The translations under genes were made by a program, and so were the position numbers. The notes beneath the pieces are model-generated. The model did not search any database. It saw only the letters and a list, made by a program, of their open reading frames with translations, and had not been told where the DNA came from. From Pteria penguin (taxonomy: Eukaryota; Mollusca; Bivalvia; Pterioida; Pteriidae), in NCBI GenBank assembly GCA_035048485.1, contig CM068583.1, positions 46,567,790-46,631,789 of the forward strand: a stretch of 64,000 nucleotides of DNA, written 5' to 3'. Below, piece by piece: positions 42,901 through 50,340 of this stretch (position 1 is the stretch's first letter; each line of letters starts with the position of its first letter).

Positions 42901-45751
42901 TAAATTTCAAAATTAAAAAAAAAAATTATTGAAAATCTATTTTTTGTCAAAACATTATGAAATTTACCATGAAACAAGTAAAATGTACCAACTATCACAT
43001 ATGTTACGGTTTTCAATATCTTTTTCTTCATTTTTGAGAAATTTATAATTTAAGGGGGGGGGGGTGACCATATGTCCTAGGTCATGTTTTCCAGACTTTT
43101 TTTTTGCCGTCTTTCAAGATATTGAGTTGAAATTTAGTATATAGCTTTTTATCAAGCAGCGTCAGTAGCAGTTCGAGTTTTGTTACGATTGACCTACTTT
43201 TGACGGATTTATGGCCCTTGGACTTATGAATTTCAAGATTTTGTTTTGAAAATTCATTTAAAATCTAATTTTGTAAAAACATTATGAAATATACCATGAA
43301 ACAAGTAAAATGTACCAACTTCCACATATTTTACAGGTATTGATATCTTTTTTTTCATTTTTGAGAAATTTATAATTTTAGGGGGGGGGGGGCTAGTTCT
43401 AAAAAAAATTTCAAGTTTTTTTTTTTTGCAGGTCAAGTTCCAAGATGGGTTGAATAGGACCTTTTCTGCAGATGTTGTTGACCTTGGACTTATTTCTATG
43501 ATAAAATGCTATGAAATGCAATTAACTTCAGTAAACGTCAGATGTTTTTCATGAAAATCATGCCAAATGCGAATTGATCCTGTCCGAATTAAGCAACGGG
43601 CGTATTATGCCACGCTAGGCGTTGCTCTTTTCTAGTTTGCTTTTCTGCTCTGATCATTGAGAGGAAGCATATAATGATTGGTCCATCCTTCATTCAGTCT
43701 TGCTATTAGATAAACATGATAATGAGACCTAACTTTTGAGTCATAGAGACTTCATACTTAGCATGCCTGCTCCACTAATGAAACCTTGCAATCAACACTC
43801 TAGATGTGGTTTAGATAAGGGTTTGAAGTCAAGAATGAAGACCATGTCAATTTTTTTTTGGTCAGTTGTTTTTGTTATACCTTTACATTTCTTAATGTTT
43901 CCAGTCATATGAAGATATGCAGAATTTAGATAAGGCTTTCACAGATTTGCACAAGAGATTCAACAAACAGAAAGAGGTACTGGAACACACTAAACAGGTA
44001 ATGCAGATTTAAAGTTTTTTCAAGTAGTTTGCATGCAGTATGTGAATTTTCATTATAAGAGTCTCACATAACATGAGTATGCTCTAGAGTAATCAGTCCA
44101 TCTGATAATAATCATTTCATCTGATAATAATCAGTCCATCTAACAATAATCAGTCCATCTGTTAGTAATCAGTGCATTTTTCTGTCTACATTTTCTTATG
44201 TAAGCAACTTGTTTTCAAACTTTTTAGGAATTTCTGTCATATTTTATAGGATAACCCATGATATGTAGTGAAATATGTTGTCATAGGGGTTTTTTTATTT
44301 GACAATTTTGGACAAAGTTATGACACTTTACTACTTTATTGGTTTACAACACTTGTGAAAGCAATCAGTCATTTATCTTTTGACTGATTTCTTTAATATT
44401 TTGTAAATGATTACCCAAGATATGTAGTTGAACATATCATTAGAAATTTTTGATTTGACAATTTTTTTAAAATCATGATGATGATCCTTTGTGACTTAAA
44501 CAATGTACAACACTTGTGTATTATTCTGTCAGAGTTATGGTCCTTTATGATGTAATCAGTTTCAGCTTTACTTTAGGTGATATACATGTATTCTGTATGA
44601 CACTATGTCAGATTTCTGAGATAATCATAATAATTAACCTGTCTGCTATAATTTTTGTCCAGACCTCCTTTGATAAAAGTGCATCTAATTACTCTCTGTC
44701 ATATGTTTCGGTCAGAAATTGTTATCTCTCATAAGATACTTATACATGTACAAACAAAATGAGTGAATCAGTGATGATTATGTTTGACCACAATTTTGAA
44801 ATAAGTAAGTTGAGAACTGCACATGTACTACATATATTATTATCATAGGTAATTCTCTGGTTTAATCATTATTTTTACAGAATGAGTCAATTCTGAAGCA
44901 ACAGTTAAATGAAAGTGATGTAAAACTAAAGAAATCTGAGGAGAAATATAACAGTATGAAACAAAAAGCAGAGGATAAAATAGTAGAGTAAGTAAATTAT
45001 AAATCTGGTGTTGTTTTAGATTGAAAGTGCCATACAATATCTTTTACTAAGCAGTGCTCTTTATTATAAATTAAACTTAACTAGCAGAAACATTTACTTT
45101 TTAAAGGATTTGTCAGAAAATAGAGAAACTGAAAACTGGAACAGAGGGAGAGATAGCAAAACTTCAAGCAGCTATGAAACGGAAAGATATGCAACTAGAG
45201 TCTTTACAGACACAAATAGACCAAAAGGTTTGTTCCTATTCAAATCTAATGTTATTGCTTTATTATCCTTTTTCTTATCTATTGATATTGATATGTGTTT
45301 CAAGAGAGAATAGAGTGTTGATTGAGTATATATTTTTTACTAATAAGGATGTCGGGGGCACAGTATTAACAAATGTAATTACATGCATTATGGTATAAAT
45401 TCTAAAGGGGTGACTGGATCATCCAAGGAAGTAGAAAAAAAATTCAGACTTTTCATACAGAAATATGAATGCTTTTATTCTGTACATGTATAAACGTTTA
45501 TAACACTGTTGAGATTTCCTTCACTACATTTATTACTACATGTATGTTGATGAATAATAATTGTTTTAAACAAACATAAACATGTACACATAATCTTTAA
45601 ATATCTGAGTCAATTAACACCCATTTCATAGTGATTACTCTCAGAATGCATGCATTCCTAATCTCTTTTTCTTATACAGTCAAAAGAAAACAAAGAACTA
45701 ACAGAATTGTGTGATCAACTGATTGCTCAAGTTGGAGGAAGCAGAGGATAG
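17016..45751 (+). CDS. TACC: TACC protein (transforming acidic coiled-coil), complete 16-exon gene
   Basis: Sixteen coding exons join without phase conflict into 1230 residues: 17016-17186, 18681-18871, 20891-22895, 23196-23292, 23942-23994, 27386-27464, 28740-28809, 29468-29678, 32653-32718, 35543-35787, 41049-41092, 41462-41529, 43905-43997, 44881-44987, 45107-45227, 45680-45751. TACC proteins act at centrosomes, spindle microtubules and plus ends, recruiting XMAP215/ch-TOG through the C-terminal coiled coil. Visible here are an acidic low-complexity middle (residues 121-789) with DPF..K....NSP repeats and two PAKGSY-type SDP motifs. RMSLFLKFDPL lies near residue 850, and a heptad-rich TACC domain spans about 982-1230, ending ENKELTELCDQLIAQVG. 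The ATG has A at -3 and G at +4 and is preceded by in-frame stops. Coiled-coil and SDP features together make other families unlikely. Confidence 0.93.
17187..18680 (+). other. TACC: TACC intron 1 with tandem-core repeat relic
   Basis: At 17830-18345 three diverged units about 130 bp apart share the motif (A/T)GGACAAAGTAC and GCATCGG/TATCGG. They end in a segment (AATGCTGCTGTTGAGATGAG) also found at 54680-54805. This looks like a pearl/HINE-type remnant. The rest is unremarkable. Confidence 0.5.
18681..18871 (+). CDS. TACC: TACC exon 2
   Basis: Residues 58-120 plus two bases. Acceptor TTTCTTTCTCAAG, donor GATAG/GTATGA. The first half is basic and Thr/Pro-rich (TPHSTVKKSTPTRFDAVRKL). The second half is predicted helical (ETERWIERTSVV...LDYVQYATGFLNELIDNIP) and reads like a small folded or docking segment rather than disorder. 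Confidence 0.85.
18906..19662. mobile_element. Possible inverted-repeat element in TACC intron 2
   Basis: GGGTTTGACATTAAGG at the left is mirrored by TTAATGTCAAACCTTG at the right, about 755 bp apart. Further partial complementarity follows inside (GTCCAGT and its complement). There is no coding content. The terminal repeats are short, so confidence is low. Confidence 0.4.
20210..20440 (+). repeat. TGACCTTGA-rich dispersed repeat fragment
   Basis: Contains TCTGACCTTGATCTGACTTT and CTTTTGACCTTAAACTCAGA, the wording of the bivalve repeat core seen more fully at 25840-27290 and 36095-37075. Confidence 0.5.
20470..20780 (-). mobile_element. Old SINE copy, minus strand, next to TACC exon 3
   Basis: CAATGGGTCCACCCAAAGCA then GTGAGGATCTTTTAG is the reverse complement of the SINE core. 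ATCTCATCTGAAAGATGGGA matches the GTCTTTCGGATGAGACAG region. GATTTGAACCTGGGACCTCA is the reversed B box. It ends about 110 bp before the exon 3 acceptor. Confidence 0.7.
20891..22895 (+). CDS. TACC: TACC exon 3: acidic SDP-repeat region (2 kb)
   Basis: Residues 121-789. Acceptor TTTGTTTCAG. The exon is Glu/Asp/Ser/Thr/Asn-rich and probably disordered. Two closely matched segments (SSPPLPAKGSYALDFEHLDD at about residue 281 and SSPQLPAKGSYALDFDHLDD at about 385) lead into NPFQTKSAV.NSPVGSSN. Later repeats read DPFTTKSKIENSP, PFKTKSKVINSP, DPFACRQQLANSP, DPFTSKSKVQNSP, DPFKPRITIMNSP and DPFKSSNKIMNTP. These correspond to the SDP repeats of vertebrate TACCs. The donor is AAAAG/GCAAGC, a GC-type 5' splice site. 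Reading through it would end the protein five codons later. Confidence 0.9.
23196..23292 (+). CDS. TACC: TACC exon 4
   Basis: Residues 790-821. Acceptor CTTATTACAG, donor GGATT/GTAAGT. Reads EAHLQGDTSLDVFTNPAILG then LSEDDFKPSSED, an acidic segment with a short hydrophobic patch. Confidence 0.85.
23293..23941 (+). other. TACC: TACC intron 4, no features
   Basis: AT-rich and without recognisable repeats. A 128-codon minus-strand frame (23201-23587) overlaps exon 4 and is a shadow. Confidence 0.6.
23942..23994 (+). CDS. TACC: TACC exon 5 (53 bp)
   Basis: Residues 822-839, reading CVLDPSALDFLETIGGGS. Acceptor TTTTTCCCAG, donor TTCA/GTAAGT. LDFLETIG corresponds in position to the DYLEQFG segment that precedes the Aurora-A site of vertebrate TACC3. 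Confidence 0.82.
23995..25790 (+). other. TACC: TACC intron 5, left part
   Basis: Mostly featureless AT-rich DNA. A 37-bp direct duplication (TATTGTCATACTCTTGGCAG/ATGGCTTATGA) lies at about 25686-25746. Fragments of the TGACCTTGA-type repeat begin near 25240. Confidence 0.5.
25840..27290 (+). repeat. Block of diverged TGACCTTGA-rich repeats
   Basis: Successive ~150-170 bp units contain 'TTTCATATTTAATAC', 'CTTTTAATTGATAC', 'TTTTGACCTTGAACTTAGA' and 'AACTTTGGCTATATCTTTTA' wording in the same order. This is a worn tandem array of a core that recurs at 36095-37075 and in the family-4 elements. It fills most of the right part of intron 5. Confidence 0.6.
27386..27464 (+). CDS. TACC: TACC exon 6: Aurora-site-like segment
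   Basis: Residues 840-865 plus one base. Acceptor TTTTGTTTTCCAG, donor AGTG/GTATGT. It contains SKFSRMSLFLKFDPLVD. The pattern R-x-S-L-x-L-K-F-D-P-L is the conserved stretch that in vertebrate TACC3 holds the Aurora-A-phosphorylated serine used for clathrin/ch-TOG spindle recruitment. The conserved Ser is therefore predicted as a mitotic phosphosite here. Confidence 0.87.
27898..27984. repeat. (TG)n(TA)n microsatellite
   Basis: About 16 TG followed by about 24 TA dinucleotides in TACC intron 6. Confidence 0.96.
27985..28739 (+). other. TACC: TACC intron 6, right part, no features
   Basis: AT-rich and unremarkable; short frames on either strand lack support. Confidence 0.55.
28740..28809 (+). 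CDS. TACC: TACC exon 7 (70 bp), basic RRAS motifs
   Basis: Completes residue 866 and encodes 867-888: PRRASIAARRASMRDPRLAA. Acceptor ATATGTTATAG, donor AAATG/GTTAAG. Two R-R-A-S motifs match the basophilic-kinase (PKA-type) consensus. A longer open frame continues into the intron, but only the spliced form keeps phase with exon 8. Confidence 0.8.
28810..29467 (+). other. TACC: TACC intron 7, no features
   Basis: No repeat family or further exon recognised. Confidence 0.55.
29468..29678 (+). CDS. TACC: TACC exon 8
   Basis: Residues 889-959. Acceptor GGTTTTTTACAG, donor GGCAAG/GTAATT. Contains SIPEESICLMGTPTGERVRR, then a basic Lys/Pro/Thr region (FKTPKAGTPKQPN) and a KFVDLLTDTPEGK end. FVDLLTDTP parallels the short hydrophobic segment that precedes the TACC domain in vertebrate proteins. 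Confidence 0.85.
29679..30087 (+). other. TACC: TACC intron 8, left part, no features
   Basis: AT-rich; nothing supported. Confidence 0.55.
30088..30354 (+). mobile_element. Family-4 element (GCCCC-hairpin type), copy 1, diverged
   Basis: Starts TATGCTCCCAGGAATCAAAG ATTCAGGGGCAT (a hairpin like the copy at 32312). It contains CATGACCTTGATCG and ends GAGGGCATTCATCTTTTATAAACACATCTTGTT. The ends match the copies at 32312 (+) and 58715 (-). Confidence 0.65.
30355..31800 (+). other. TACC: TACC intron 8, middle part
   Basis: AT-rich. At about 31060-31190, CCACCTGACATTTCTGGTAA ... CACCAGACAAATGTCAAGTA has weak inverted symmetry and wording like the 18906 element. No gene is present. Confidence 0.45.
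31801..32069 (+). mobile_element. tRNA-derived SINE, full length
   Basis: The A box lies in GGCGTGGCCTAGTGGAATTG and the B box in GGGTTTGAGTCC. The body has GTCTTTAGGATGAGACAGTA and ATTAAAGATCCCTCACTGCT, and the tail is ATCAATC. TCATAATATAT occurs just before (31787) and at the 3' end (32066), a plausible AT-rich target duplication. Confidence 0.88.
32312..32622 (+). mobile_element. Family-4 element (GCCCC-hairpin type), copy 2
   Basis: Begins TATGCCCCTGGATCAATAAA TCAGGGGCATATTG, an imperfect hairpin. It has TTTGAACCATTAGAGGTAGA and GACCGTGATCTTTGACCTAT, and ends GGGGGCATTTTGTGTTTCAC AAACACATCTTGTC. It lies about 30 bp before TACC exon 9. Confidence 0.7.
32653..32718 (+). CDS. TACC: TACC exon 9
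   Basis: Residues 960-981: EPQSVLPLVVNMAEERTEDL LE. Acceptor ACTTTTTCAG, donor TTAGAG/GTAAAT. It sits immediately before the coiled-coil domain. Confidence 0.82.
32719..33666 (+). other. TACC: TACC intron 9, left part
   Basis: AT-rich with a C run at about 33561. At about 33302-33420 there is TACCGGTATATTGGTATGTC ATGATAATTT; wording like its complement (ATATAGTGATATTATCACAA, TCGTGATCTATCACGATACA) appears at 35075-35145, on the far side of the family-1 element at 33667. This suggests the element inserted into an older inverted-repeat unit. Confidence 0.45.
33667..34934 (+). mobile_element. HINE/pearl-like element, family 1, copy B
   Basis: Ends TATACGCCCGTCCAATAGAC and CGTATTATGCCACGCTAGGC GTTGC match copies A and C. 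The core has about 3.5 direct units of about 330 bp, each with GGCCCTTGGACTTATAAATT or a close variant and long G runs at unit junctions (34023, 34354, 34673). It has no coding capacity. Confidence 0.78.
35543..35787 (+). CDS. TACC: TACC exon 10: start of TACC coiled coil
   Basis: Residues 982-1062. Acceptor TTTTGTTTAG, donor TTGCA/GTAAGA. Strong heptads: NLKHKMSMEFQGIILLKEKE WHKKMEDEKE, then KKQQASHTKEIEAVQKELET. This opens the ~250-residue TACC domain. Confidence 0.9.
35935..37085 (+). repeat. TGACCTTG-rich repeat relics in TACC intron 10
   Basis: AAGCAAGAGGCCCATTGGCC ACATCAG at 35940 is a phrase typical of bivalve dispersed repeats. Further right are CATAACTTTTGACCTTGTGA (about 36200) and TTTTGACCTTGTGACCTTGA CCTTGG (37030). 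This is a mosaic of worn units. Confidence 0.5.
37560..38070 (+). mobile_element. Family-2 element, AGTCCCCTACCGG ends
   Basis: Begins AGTCCCCTACCGGCATCGCT GAAGGGGACT (hairpin) and ends GCCGGTAGGGGACTTGGTAT TGCC. Two ~160-bp internal units share GTTTTCCGGACTTTTTTTCT AAA(T/C)GCTTGTAGAT and CATGAGTTACAGATCAAGTT CGAG. The unit opening GTTTTCCGGACTTTTTTT is also in family 1, so the two families share core ancestry. Confidence 0.7.
38370..39445 (+). repeat. Tandem array, ~120-150 bp units, six copies, with an element 3' end
   Basis: Six units carry (G/A)ATATTTCACAGAATTGTTG, then ...GGACCCA..., then a TCATGACCTTGAACCAAGGT CATATCTGCAAGGTCAAGGT phrase (hits near 38530, 38681, 38824, 38969, 39088, 39231). 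The array is followed by a unique stretch and GGGCGTATTATGCAGTATTA GGGTGTTGCTC, a diverged version of the family-1 3' end. Confidence 0.75.
39662..39835 (-). mobile_element. SINE fragment, 3' half, minus strand
   Basis: Reverse-complement SINE: tail ATTGATTGATTGATTATTGT TTTACGTCACTCC, core AGCAGTGAGGGATCTTTTAC ATGCCACGCC. The tRNA head is missing, as expected from 5' truncation. Confidence 0.85.
39995..40743 (+). other. TACC: TACC intron 10, right part
   Basis: AT-rich, with an isolated AGCTCACCTGAGCCAAAATT phrase at 40168 shared with bivalve repeats. Nothing else is seen. Confidence 0.45.
40744..40915 (+). mobile_element. tRNA-derived SINE, 3' truncated
   Basis: A box GGTGTGGCTCAGTGGATGAG, B box GGGTTTGACTCCC, body GGATGAGACAGTATAAACTG and TCCTCACTGCTTCGGG. 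The sequence after the core is lost. It lies about 130 bp before TACC exon 11. Confidence 0.82.
41049..41092 (+). CDS. TACC: TACC exon 11 (44 bp)
   Basis: Encodes ATVQAYEVLIHEFA (residues 1063-1077). Acceptor TCTTTATGTAG, donor TTTGCAG/GTAAAG. It corresponds to the vertebrate EEVVYQAMEEV-type part of the TACC domain. Confidence 0.85.
41462..41529 (+). CDS. TACC: TACC exon 12 (68 bp)
   Basis: Residues 1078-1100, reading ENEEKKKQEIKTLTAEYKTF KEQ. Acceptor TTATTTTTCAG, donor GAACAG/GTAAAA. Continues the coiled coil. Confidence 0.87.
41530..42330 (+). other. TACC: TACC intron 12, left part, no features
   Basis: AT-rich; no repeat or gene supported. Confidence 0.5.
42343..42603 (+). mobile_element. 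tRNA-derived SINE, full length with 12-bp target duplication
   Basis: A box GGTATGGCCTAATGGTATCA, B box GGGGTTCGAGTCCC. The body has GTCTTTCGGATGAGACCGAG and CGTTAAAGATCCCTCACTGC, and the tail is ATCAATCAAT. CATTTCTTCCAG flanks it exactly at 42331-42342 and 42604-42615, a perfect target duplication that fixes both boundaries. Confidence 0.95.
42779..43626 (+). mobile_element. HINE/pearl-like element, family 1, copy C (short)
   Basis: Same ends as copies A and B (TACGCCCGTCATTAGACAGG; GGGCGTATTATGCCACGCTA GGCGTTGC) but only about two core units. The first unit lacks the segment between GGACTTTTT and GTTACGATTGA. Confidence 0.78.
43905..43997 (+). CDS. TACC: TACC exon 13 (93 bp)
   Basis: Residues 1101-1131: SYEDMQNLDKAFTDLHKRFN KQKEVLEHTKQ. 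Acceptor TTAATGTTTCCAG, donor AAACAG/GTAATG. It is the most recognisable TACC stretch, cf. the vertebrate pattern L..mE.sFsDL.KRfEKQKEvie. Confidence 0.93.
44085..44175. repeat. Short tandem repeat, ~22-bp unit
   Basis: Four diverged units of ATCAGTCCATCTGATAATA in TACC intron 13. Confidence 0.8.
44176..44880 (+). other. TACC: TACC intron 13, remainder, no features
   Basis: At about 44270-44520 two diverged ~190-bp repeats (GATATGTAGT(G/T)AA... TTTGACAATTTT) suggest an old duplication. No gene is present. Confidence 0.45.
44881..44987 (+). CDS. TACC: TACC exon 14 (107 bp)
   Basis: Residues 1132-1166: NESILKQQLNESDVKLKKSE EKYNSMKQKAEDKIV. Acceptor TTATTTTTACAG, donor GTAGA/GTAAGT. Confidence 0.9.
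45107..45227 (+). CDS. TACC: TACC exon 15 (121 bp)
   Basis: Residues 1167-1207: EICQKIEKLKTGTEGEIAKL QAAMKRKDMQLESLQTQIDQ K. Acceptor CTTTTTAAAG, donor AAAAG/GTTTGT (a weak donor). Confidence 0.88.
45680..45751 (+). CDS. TACC: TACC exon 16 (last)
   Basis: Residues 1208-1230 then TAG: SKENKELTELCDQLIAQVGG SRG. Acceptor TTTCTTATACAG. The ending matches the family C-terminus 'tkENeELt.iCDdLI.k'. Confidence 0.92.
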   Translation, partial: SKENKELTELCDQLIAQVGGSRG

Positions 45752-47036
45752 GGCCAGACATTTTATATTCTTTATGTTCTAAGTTCAGAACAATTTTATG
45801 ATGTTTGTGTAATATATTGTAGGGTGCTGAGATGCTTTTGTACATTTTGTATTCTTTATTATCTCTATAGCAGTTCATGTTTATATATGTCTGTTAACAT
45901 ATGAGTTAAGATCTTTGAACTCTGCTTGTTGTCTATATATATTGTTACAGACACCATTGTGTACTCCTGTATTCATGAACACTTGCATGGATTACTATGT
46001 ATGTTTGTATACTGATATGAAAGGCAAAATCTCAAACTATTCTTCATCAGTGATGTATGAAAACCGTTCATTATAATGTATACATTTATATGATTTTTTT
46101 TTAAAGTTAATTATTCATGAAATTAATTCTCAAAATTTTACAAGTACATGTATATCCATATTATGTGTAATACATGGATGTTTCTACCAACACTGAAACA
46201 CAAGGTGTTATTGATAAGTGATAACAGGATTTGGTATTTTGCTAACTGAATACTGTTCATAGTGCTATTGTGTAAACTTTATGCAATTCTTTAAACAACA
46301 TGAGGTAAACTTGATATTATTTGATATACTACCTTAAACCTTTCTGAAAATATCTATTTTAGTATCAAGAGTATTTTAAGTTCTATTGACTGTATTGATG
46401 ATTTTGTCTCATTTCCTACTGATCTCATTCAACTGTTGCATGTATAAAATACATCACCTTTGATAATTCACATAGGTGTAGGTAGTATAATACTGTTTAA
46501 TGTGAAAAATTAATTTTGCATTATTCCATTCGCCTAATACTACAGTCATTGTGCATCCATTCAAGATACTGTTATTGGTCCGTTAGTATATTTGTTAAAG
46601 ATTTGTAGCCGTAATAGTAACATTGGAATAATGATCACTGGAACTTCATATCTGTCATACAGTCTGTATTAGAGAGGTCCATTCAAATGAGGGGACATCC
46701 GTCTTTGACAAGAACGTCTAGTTTTTATATTTCATTGCCTTGTTCCTGCTTGTAAGGAACAATTGCATTGAATGAATACAGCATTTCATCCATGTAATTG
46801 ATCATCAAGCTTTTTGCTAATTTGTAATGTCTATTCTTAGGAAATGTGGTGTTCATGTTGCCTTCTGTTTTTTACTTAGCAGAGTTAGAATTTTCCTGAC
46901 AAAGCACATCTTGGAAAAATTAAATCTAGAATATAGAATAGAAATTTATACATGTTTGTGTACATCTTTCCTCGCTTACTTTCTATCTTTCTCTTCATTT
47001 TGTATATTCTGTACATGAATTATAGAATGAAATAAA
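45752..47036 (+). other. TACC: Probable TACC 3'UTR with AATAAA at 47031-47036
   Basis: No coding content, and no recognised SINE or tandem repeat, unlike the surrounding DNA. The first well-placed AATAAA in range is at 47031 (GAATGAAATAAATGTACATC), with a second at 47330. The 1.28-kb length is plausible. The boundary needs transcript data. Confidence 0.5.
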
Positions 47037-47779
47037 TGTACATCCAAGCTATATTCACTGAAATTGTTTTTGTAGATAATCAGTATTTAAATTTACATTG
47101 TAGTTGATTCCTTTACTCTACCATGGGTAACTTAAATTAATGATCAGCTCAAACCAATTCAAAAGCAACAATTTTCTTGTCGTCATTTCATTATATTTTT
47201 ACTCCTGGTGACTCAAATTTGTATAGGTGGAATTTTTATTTACTCCAACTTATTTTGAAATCCCAAAGTTAATTTTCATTCACAATTTTACTTCAGTAAT
47301 TTGAACTCATCTTGGGACAAGAGAGTGAAAATAAAGGACTGCTTATAGATTGAGATAAATGTTTATCTAGGATTTGATGTGAAAGATTGCATAACTAATT
47401 ATGGCCAAATGTTATTCAAAGAACAATCTAAGGCCATGTAAAATTAATTCTATGTTTCTCAGATGCTTTGATCTTGTAGTCTCAAATATCGGTGATAATA
47501 TAAAAGTTTTATAAATGGATATGGAAATAGTCATCGAATCTACAGAAAGATGACGAAGAACAGTACTTTTTTTGCAGTAACTCTGCAACATTATTTTTTT
47601 CACGAACGAAATTGCGTTGCATGTGTATATACAGATATGTGATCTGAAACTTTGACTGAAATTAAGGAGATGTAGAAAGGCATTTATTGAGTAATGTATA
47701 AATAAGTCGCATGATGTATTTCAATTTGCACAACATACGCAGAACGTACGCAAGTAATGCGCAGAACGTACGCCAGCAA
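47037..47779. other. Intergenic between TACC and DIRS element
   Basis: AT-rich. The last 80 bp before the DIRS element turn CpG-rich (CATACGCAGAACGTACGCAA, TGCGCAGAACGTACGCCAGC). Confidence 0.55.
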
Positions 47780-47907
47780 TTATATTTCGAACATTTCCGT
47801 GAGATATAATAATGCATTGACCTTCAATTCAATCAAAATAAGGCAGCCCTTTAAAGGAAAAAAAAGCACCCCTAAACCCAAGGTAACCCAATAGTGCGCA
47901 TGCGCCA
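47780..47907 (+). repeat. DIRS left inverted terminal repeat
   Basis: Contains ATATTTCGAACATTTCCGTG, GAGATATAATAATGCATTGA and AAGGCAGCCCTTTAAAGG, ending GCGCATGCGCCA. It is the imperfect reverse complement of 51990-52166. Its outer ~40 bp are also complementary to 51562-51600. Confidence 0.85.
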
Positions 47908-48009
47908 GGTAACCCTTATCCACACGTGTAATACAGATATTCTTTGGCTTTCAGCTCGCTTTGCGTATGGTTCCCAGTTTTATTTAAGGCTAGTGCACAG
48001 CGAAGGACC

Positions 48010-48411
48010 CCTTCCAGAGACAATGGTGTTAATGAGGAGGGACAGACAGACGAGGGCTCCAACGCGGAGGCGATTGGGAGTGAAATATCGGTAGTTGAGT
48101 ATATGGACTTTAGATAGGCTTTTCAAAAATAATTTCAAAAAGGGCAGGAAATGGAACTCTAAATAGAAAAAGGAAAAATAAATACTCAGTTACTTTTTTT
48201 GGATCCGCTAGGTCCGTTGACTGTATTGTGGGCTGAAGCGGAACGTATTCAAAACCTTGGTCAGGGTATACATTGTACTGATGTTACTGAACTTGTCAAG
48301 AGAGCGGTAGTATTGCTTGGCAACTCGCATTTTCTATACAATGATGACCGGCGAAAAGCTGTTCTCGCCACGTCTATGCTGGATACTATAGATCTGTTGA
48401 ATAGTCAATAA
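48010..48411 (+). pseudogene. DIRS gag-like ORF remnant
   Basis: The frame reading LDPLGPLTVLWAEAERIQNL ... ELVKRAVVLLGNSHFLYNDD RRKAVL resembles the conserved gag segment of DIRS elements ('DPLGPL..LW...', 'LV..alvLLGNa'). It is short, preceded by other-frame fragments, and ends with TAA at 48409-48411. It is degraded or only partly retained. Confidence 0.6.
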
Positions 48412-48979
48412 AAAAATAGCTAAAGCTTTGGCTAACAGTCACGGCAGTTTGTTTGGTCGTCGTTTTTGAAACAGGTGGCTAGAGATAAAAGTAATAAAGA
48501 GCTTCAAGATTTACTACTACCATCAGAATCATCAATCAATAAAAACTGACTCTTATAAAACTTACACACGTACTAATCAGTTTTTTCAGGGGCGACCTTC
48601 GTCGAGCCCCCGGTACGAGGGTCACCGCAGAGGCCAGTACAGGAGGCCTATTCGTCAGAGCTACCAGTACCGCAGCCTAGTGCGGGGTACAGGCAGCTAG
48701 AGACAGTTCAGGAAACCTCGGACGCAGTAGGACAGGTGAGTCCTATTCACGATCAGAAGATCAATCAGTCGAGGTTTGTCGATCTGAGTGTCCAAATTCC
48801 TTTTCCAAAACAAAACAGATCTTTCAGATTCGGTACCCGTAGGGGGTCGTATACAATATTGTGTAGACAAGTGAAAGGAATTAACCAAGGATCCGTGGAT
48901 CTTAGAATCCGTGAGCGGAATAAAACTCAATTTTCTGTCGGTTCCCTTCCAAAAGGAAATTCCAAACACGCCAAAATTC

Positions 48980-49770
48980 AGTCAATCGGATCAGTTGCTA
49001 ATAGATTCCGAAATGTGTTAAAGAATGCTGTACAAGAATCGGTTCAGTCAATAAATTCATTTTACAGTAGCGTTTTCATAGTTCCAAGAAAAAGGGGGAG
49101 AACTCGGACCTGTTATCAATTTAAGGGCACTGAATAAATATCTACCATACGGATATTTCAAGATGGAGGGAATTCAGTTTCTGAAAGACCTTTTGTTGGA
49201 AAAGGATTGGATGGTAAAGATAGATCTGAAAGATGCGTATTTGACTGTTCCTATAGCGAAAAGTCAGGATATTCCTCAAATTGCGTCAGAAAGAGAAAAT
49301 AATGTAGTTTTGTTCCCTTCCCTTCGGAATCGCTATAGCACCCCGTGTATTCACAAAATTGATGAAAATACCAATGGCGGTGTTGCGTCGTCTGGAAATT
49401 CGTCTGGTTGTCTACTTGGACGATATTCTTCTTATGAATCAGTCCCTAGTCGATTTGAAGTCAGACCTGTCCATAGCAATGTATATCTATCGGGTCTAGG
49501 ATTTGTAATAAACGCAAAAAAGTCCATTTTCACCCCAACACGTATTGTGGAATTTCTCGGTTTCACTGTAAACTCGATGACGATGACGTTGTCCCTTCCA
49601 AAAGAAAAGGTGATCAAAATTCGCATTCAGTGTCAGGATTTGTTGAAATGTCAGGAAGTGTCCGCTCGTGAATTAGCAAAACTGATTGGGCGGCTAACCT
49701 CCACGAATCAGGCAGTTTTCCCTGCCCCTCTTTACTACAGGAGTCTGCAACTTTTGAAAACAAAAGCCTT
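48980..49770 (+). pseudogene. DIRS reverse transcriptase remnant
   Basis: Readable blocks lie in shifting frames: FLKDLLLEKDWMVKIDLKDA YLTVPI (49181-49258), then in another frame the catalytic YLDDILLM (YLDD at 49413-49424), then GFVINAKKSIFTPTRIVEFL GF (49498-49563). At least three frame changes and a 20-G run at 49777-49796 show the copy cannot make an intact enzyme. Confidence 0.8.
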
Positions 49771-49809
49771 ATATTCGGGGGGGGGGGGGGGGGGGGCATT
49801 ACGATCATA

Positions 49810-50340
49810 AAGTTTATCTAAACGCGGATGCAAGGACCGAGTTGTTTTGGGGGGAGATCAAACTGCAGTCATGGAATGGCAGAGCTCTAATAAAGCCAGA
49901 TCCCCGTATTACAATTCAGTCAGTTGGGGTGGGGAGCTGTTTTCTGGGCTCAAAAATCGGAGGCAGGAGGAGAGAAGCTTGCACATCAATGTATTACAAC
50001 TAAAGGCAGCTTTTCTCGCCCTACAGAGTTTTACAAAATCTGTAAAAAGCAGTCACAATGGGATTGGGCTATTCAAAGGGATATAACTCTCACTGCAGAG
50101 TTTTACCGGGCCAATGAACACGATTGCCGACTGGCAAAGTCGAAATTTCACGGATTCGAGCTGTTGGAAACTGAGTCCTTGCATATTCAGAAGTCTCCAG
50201 AATCTGATGGGGCCGTTTTCTATCGATCTGTTCGCGGACAGAAACAATGAGCAGATATTTCAGGTGGAAACCAGACCCTTTGCGAAGGCTACAGATGCTC
50301 TTCCCAATCGTGGGTACAAGGTCTGGGTTATGCGTTCCCA
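49810..50340 (+). pseudogene. DIRS RNase H-like region, heavily degraded
   Basis: Follows the RT block in the order usual for the family. One frame opens with an aspartate-bearing YLNADARTELFWGEIK, and another reads NTIADWQSRN and FSIDLFADRNNEQ, phrases typical of DIRS RNase H and its C-terminal extension. Several stops and frameshifts are present. Confidence 0.6.

Noticed and set aside
49163..49810. 215-codon open frame read as one intact RT
   Set aside because: The YLDD motif lies in another frame than the flanking RT blocks, so this frame is partly out of phase; the gene is a broken pseudogene.
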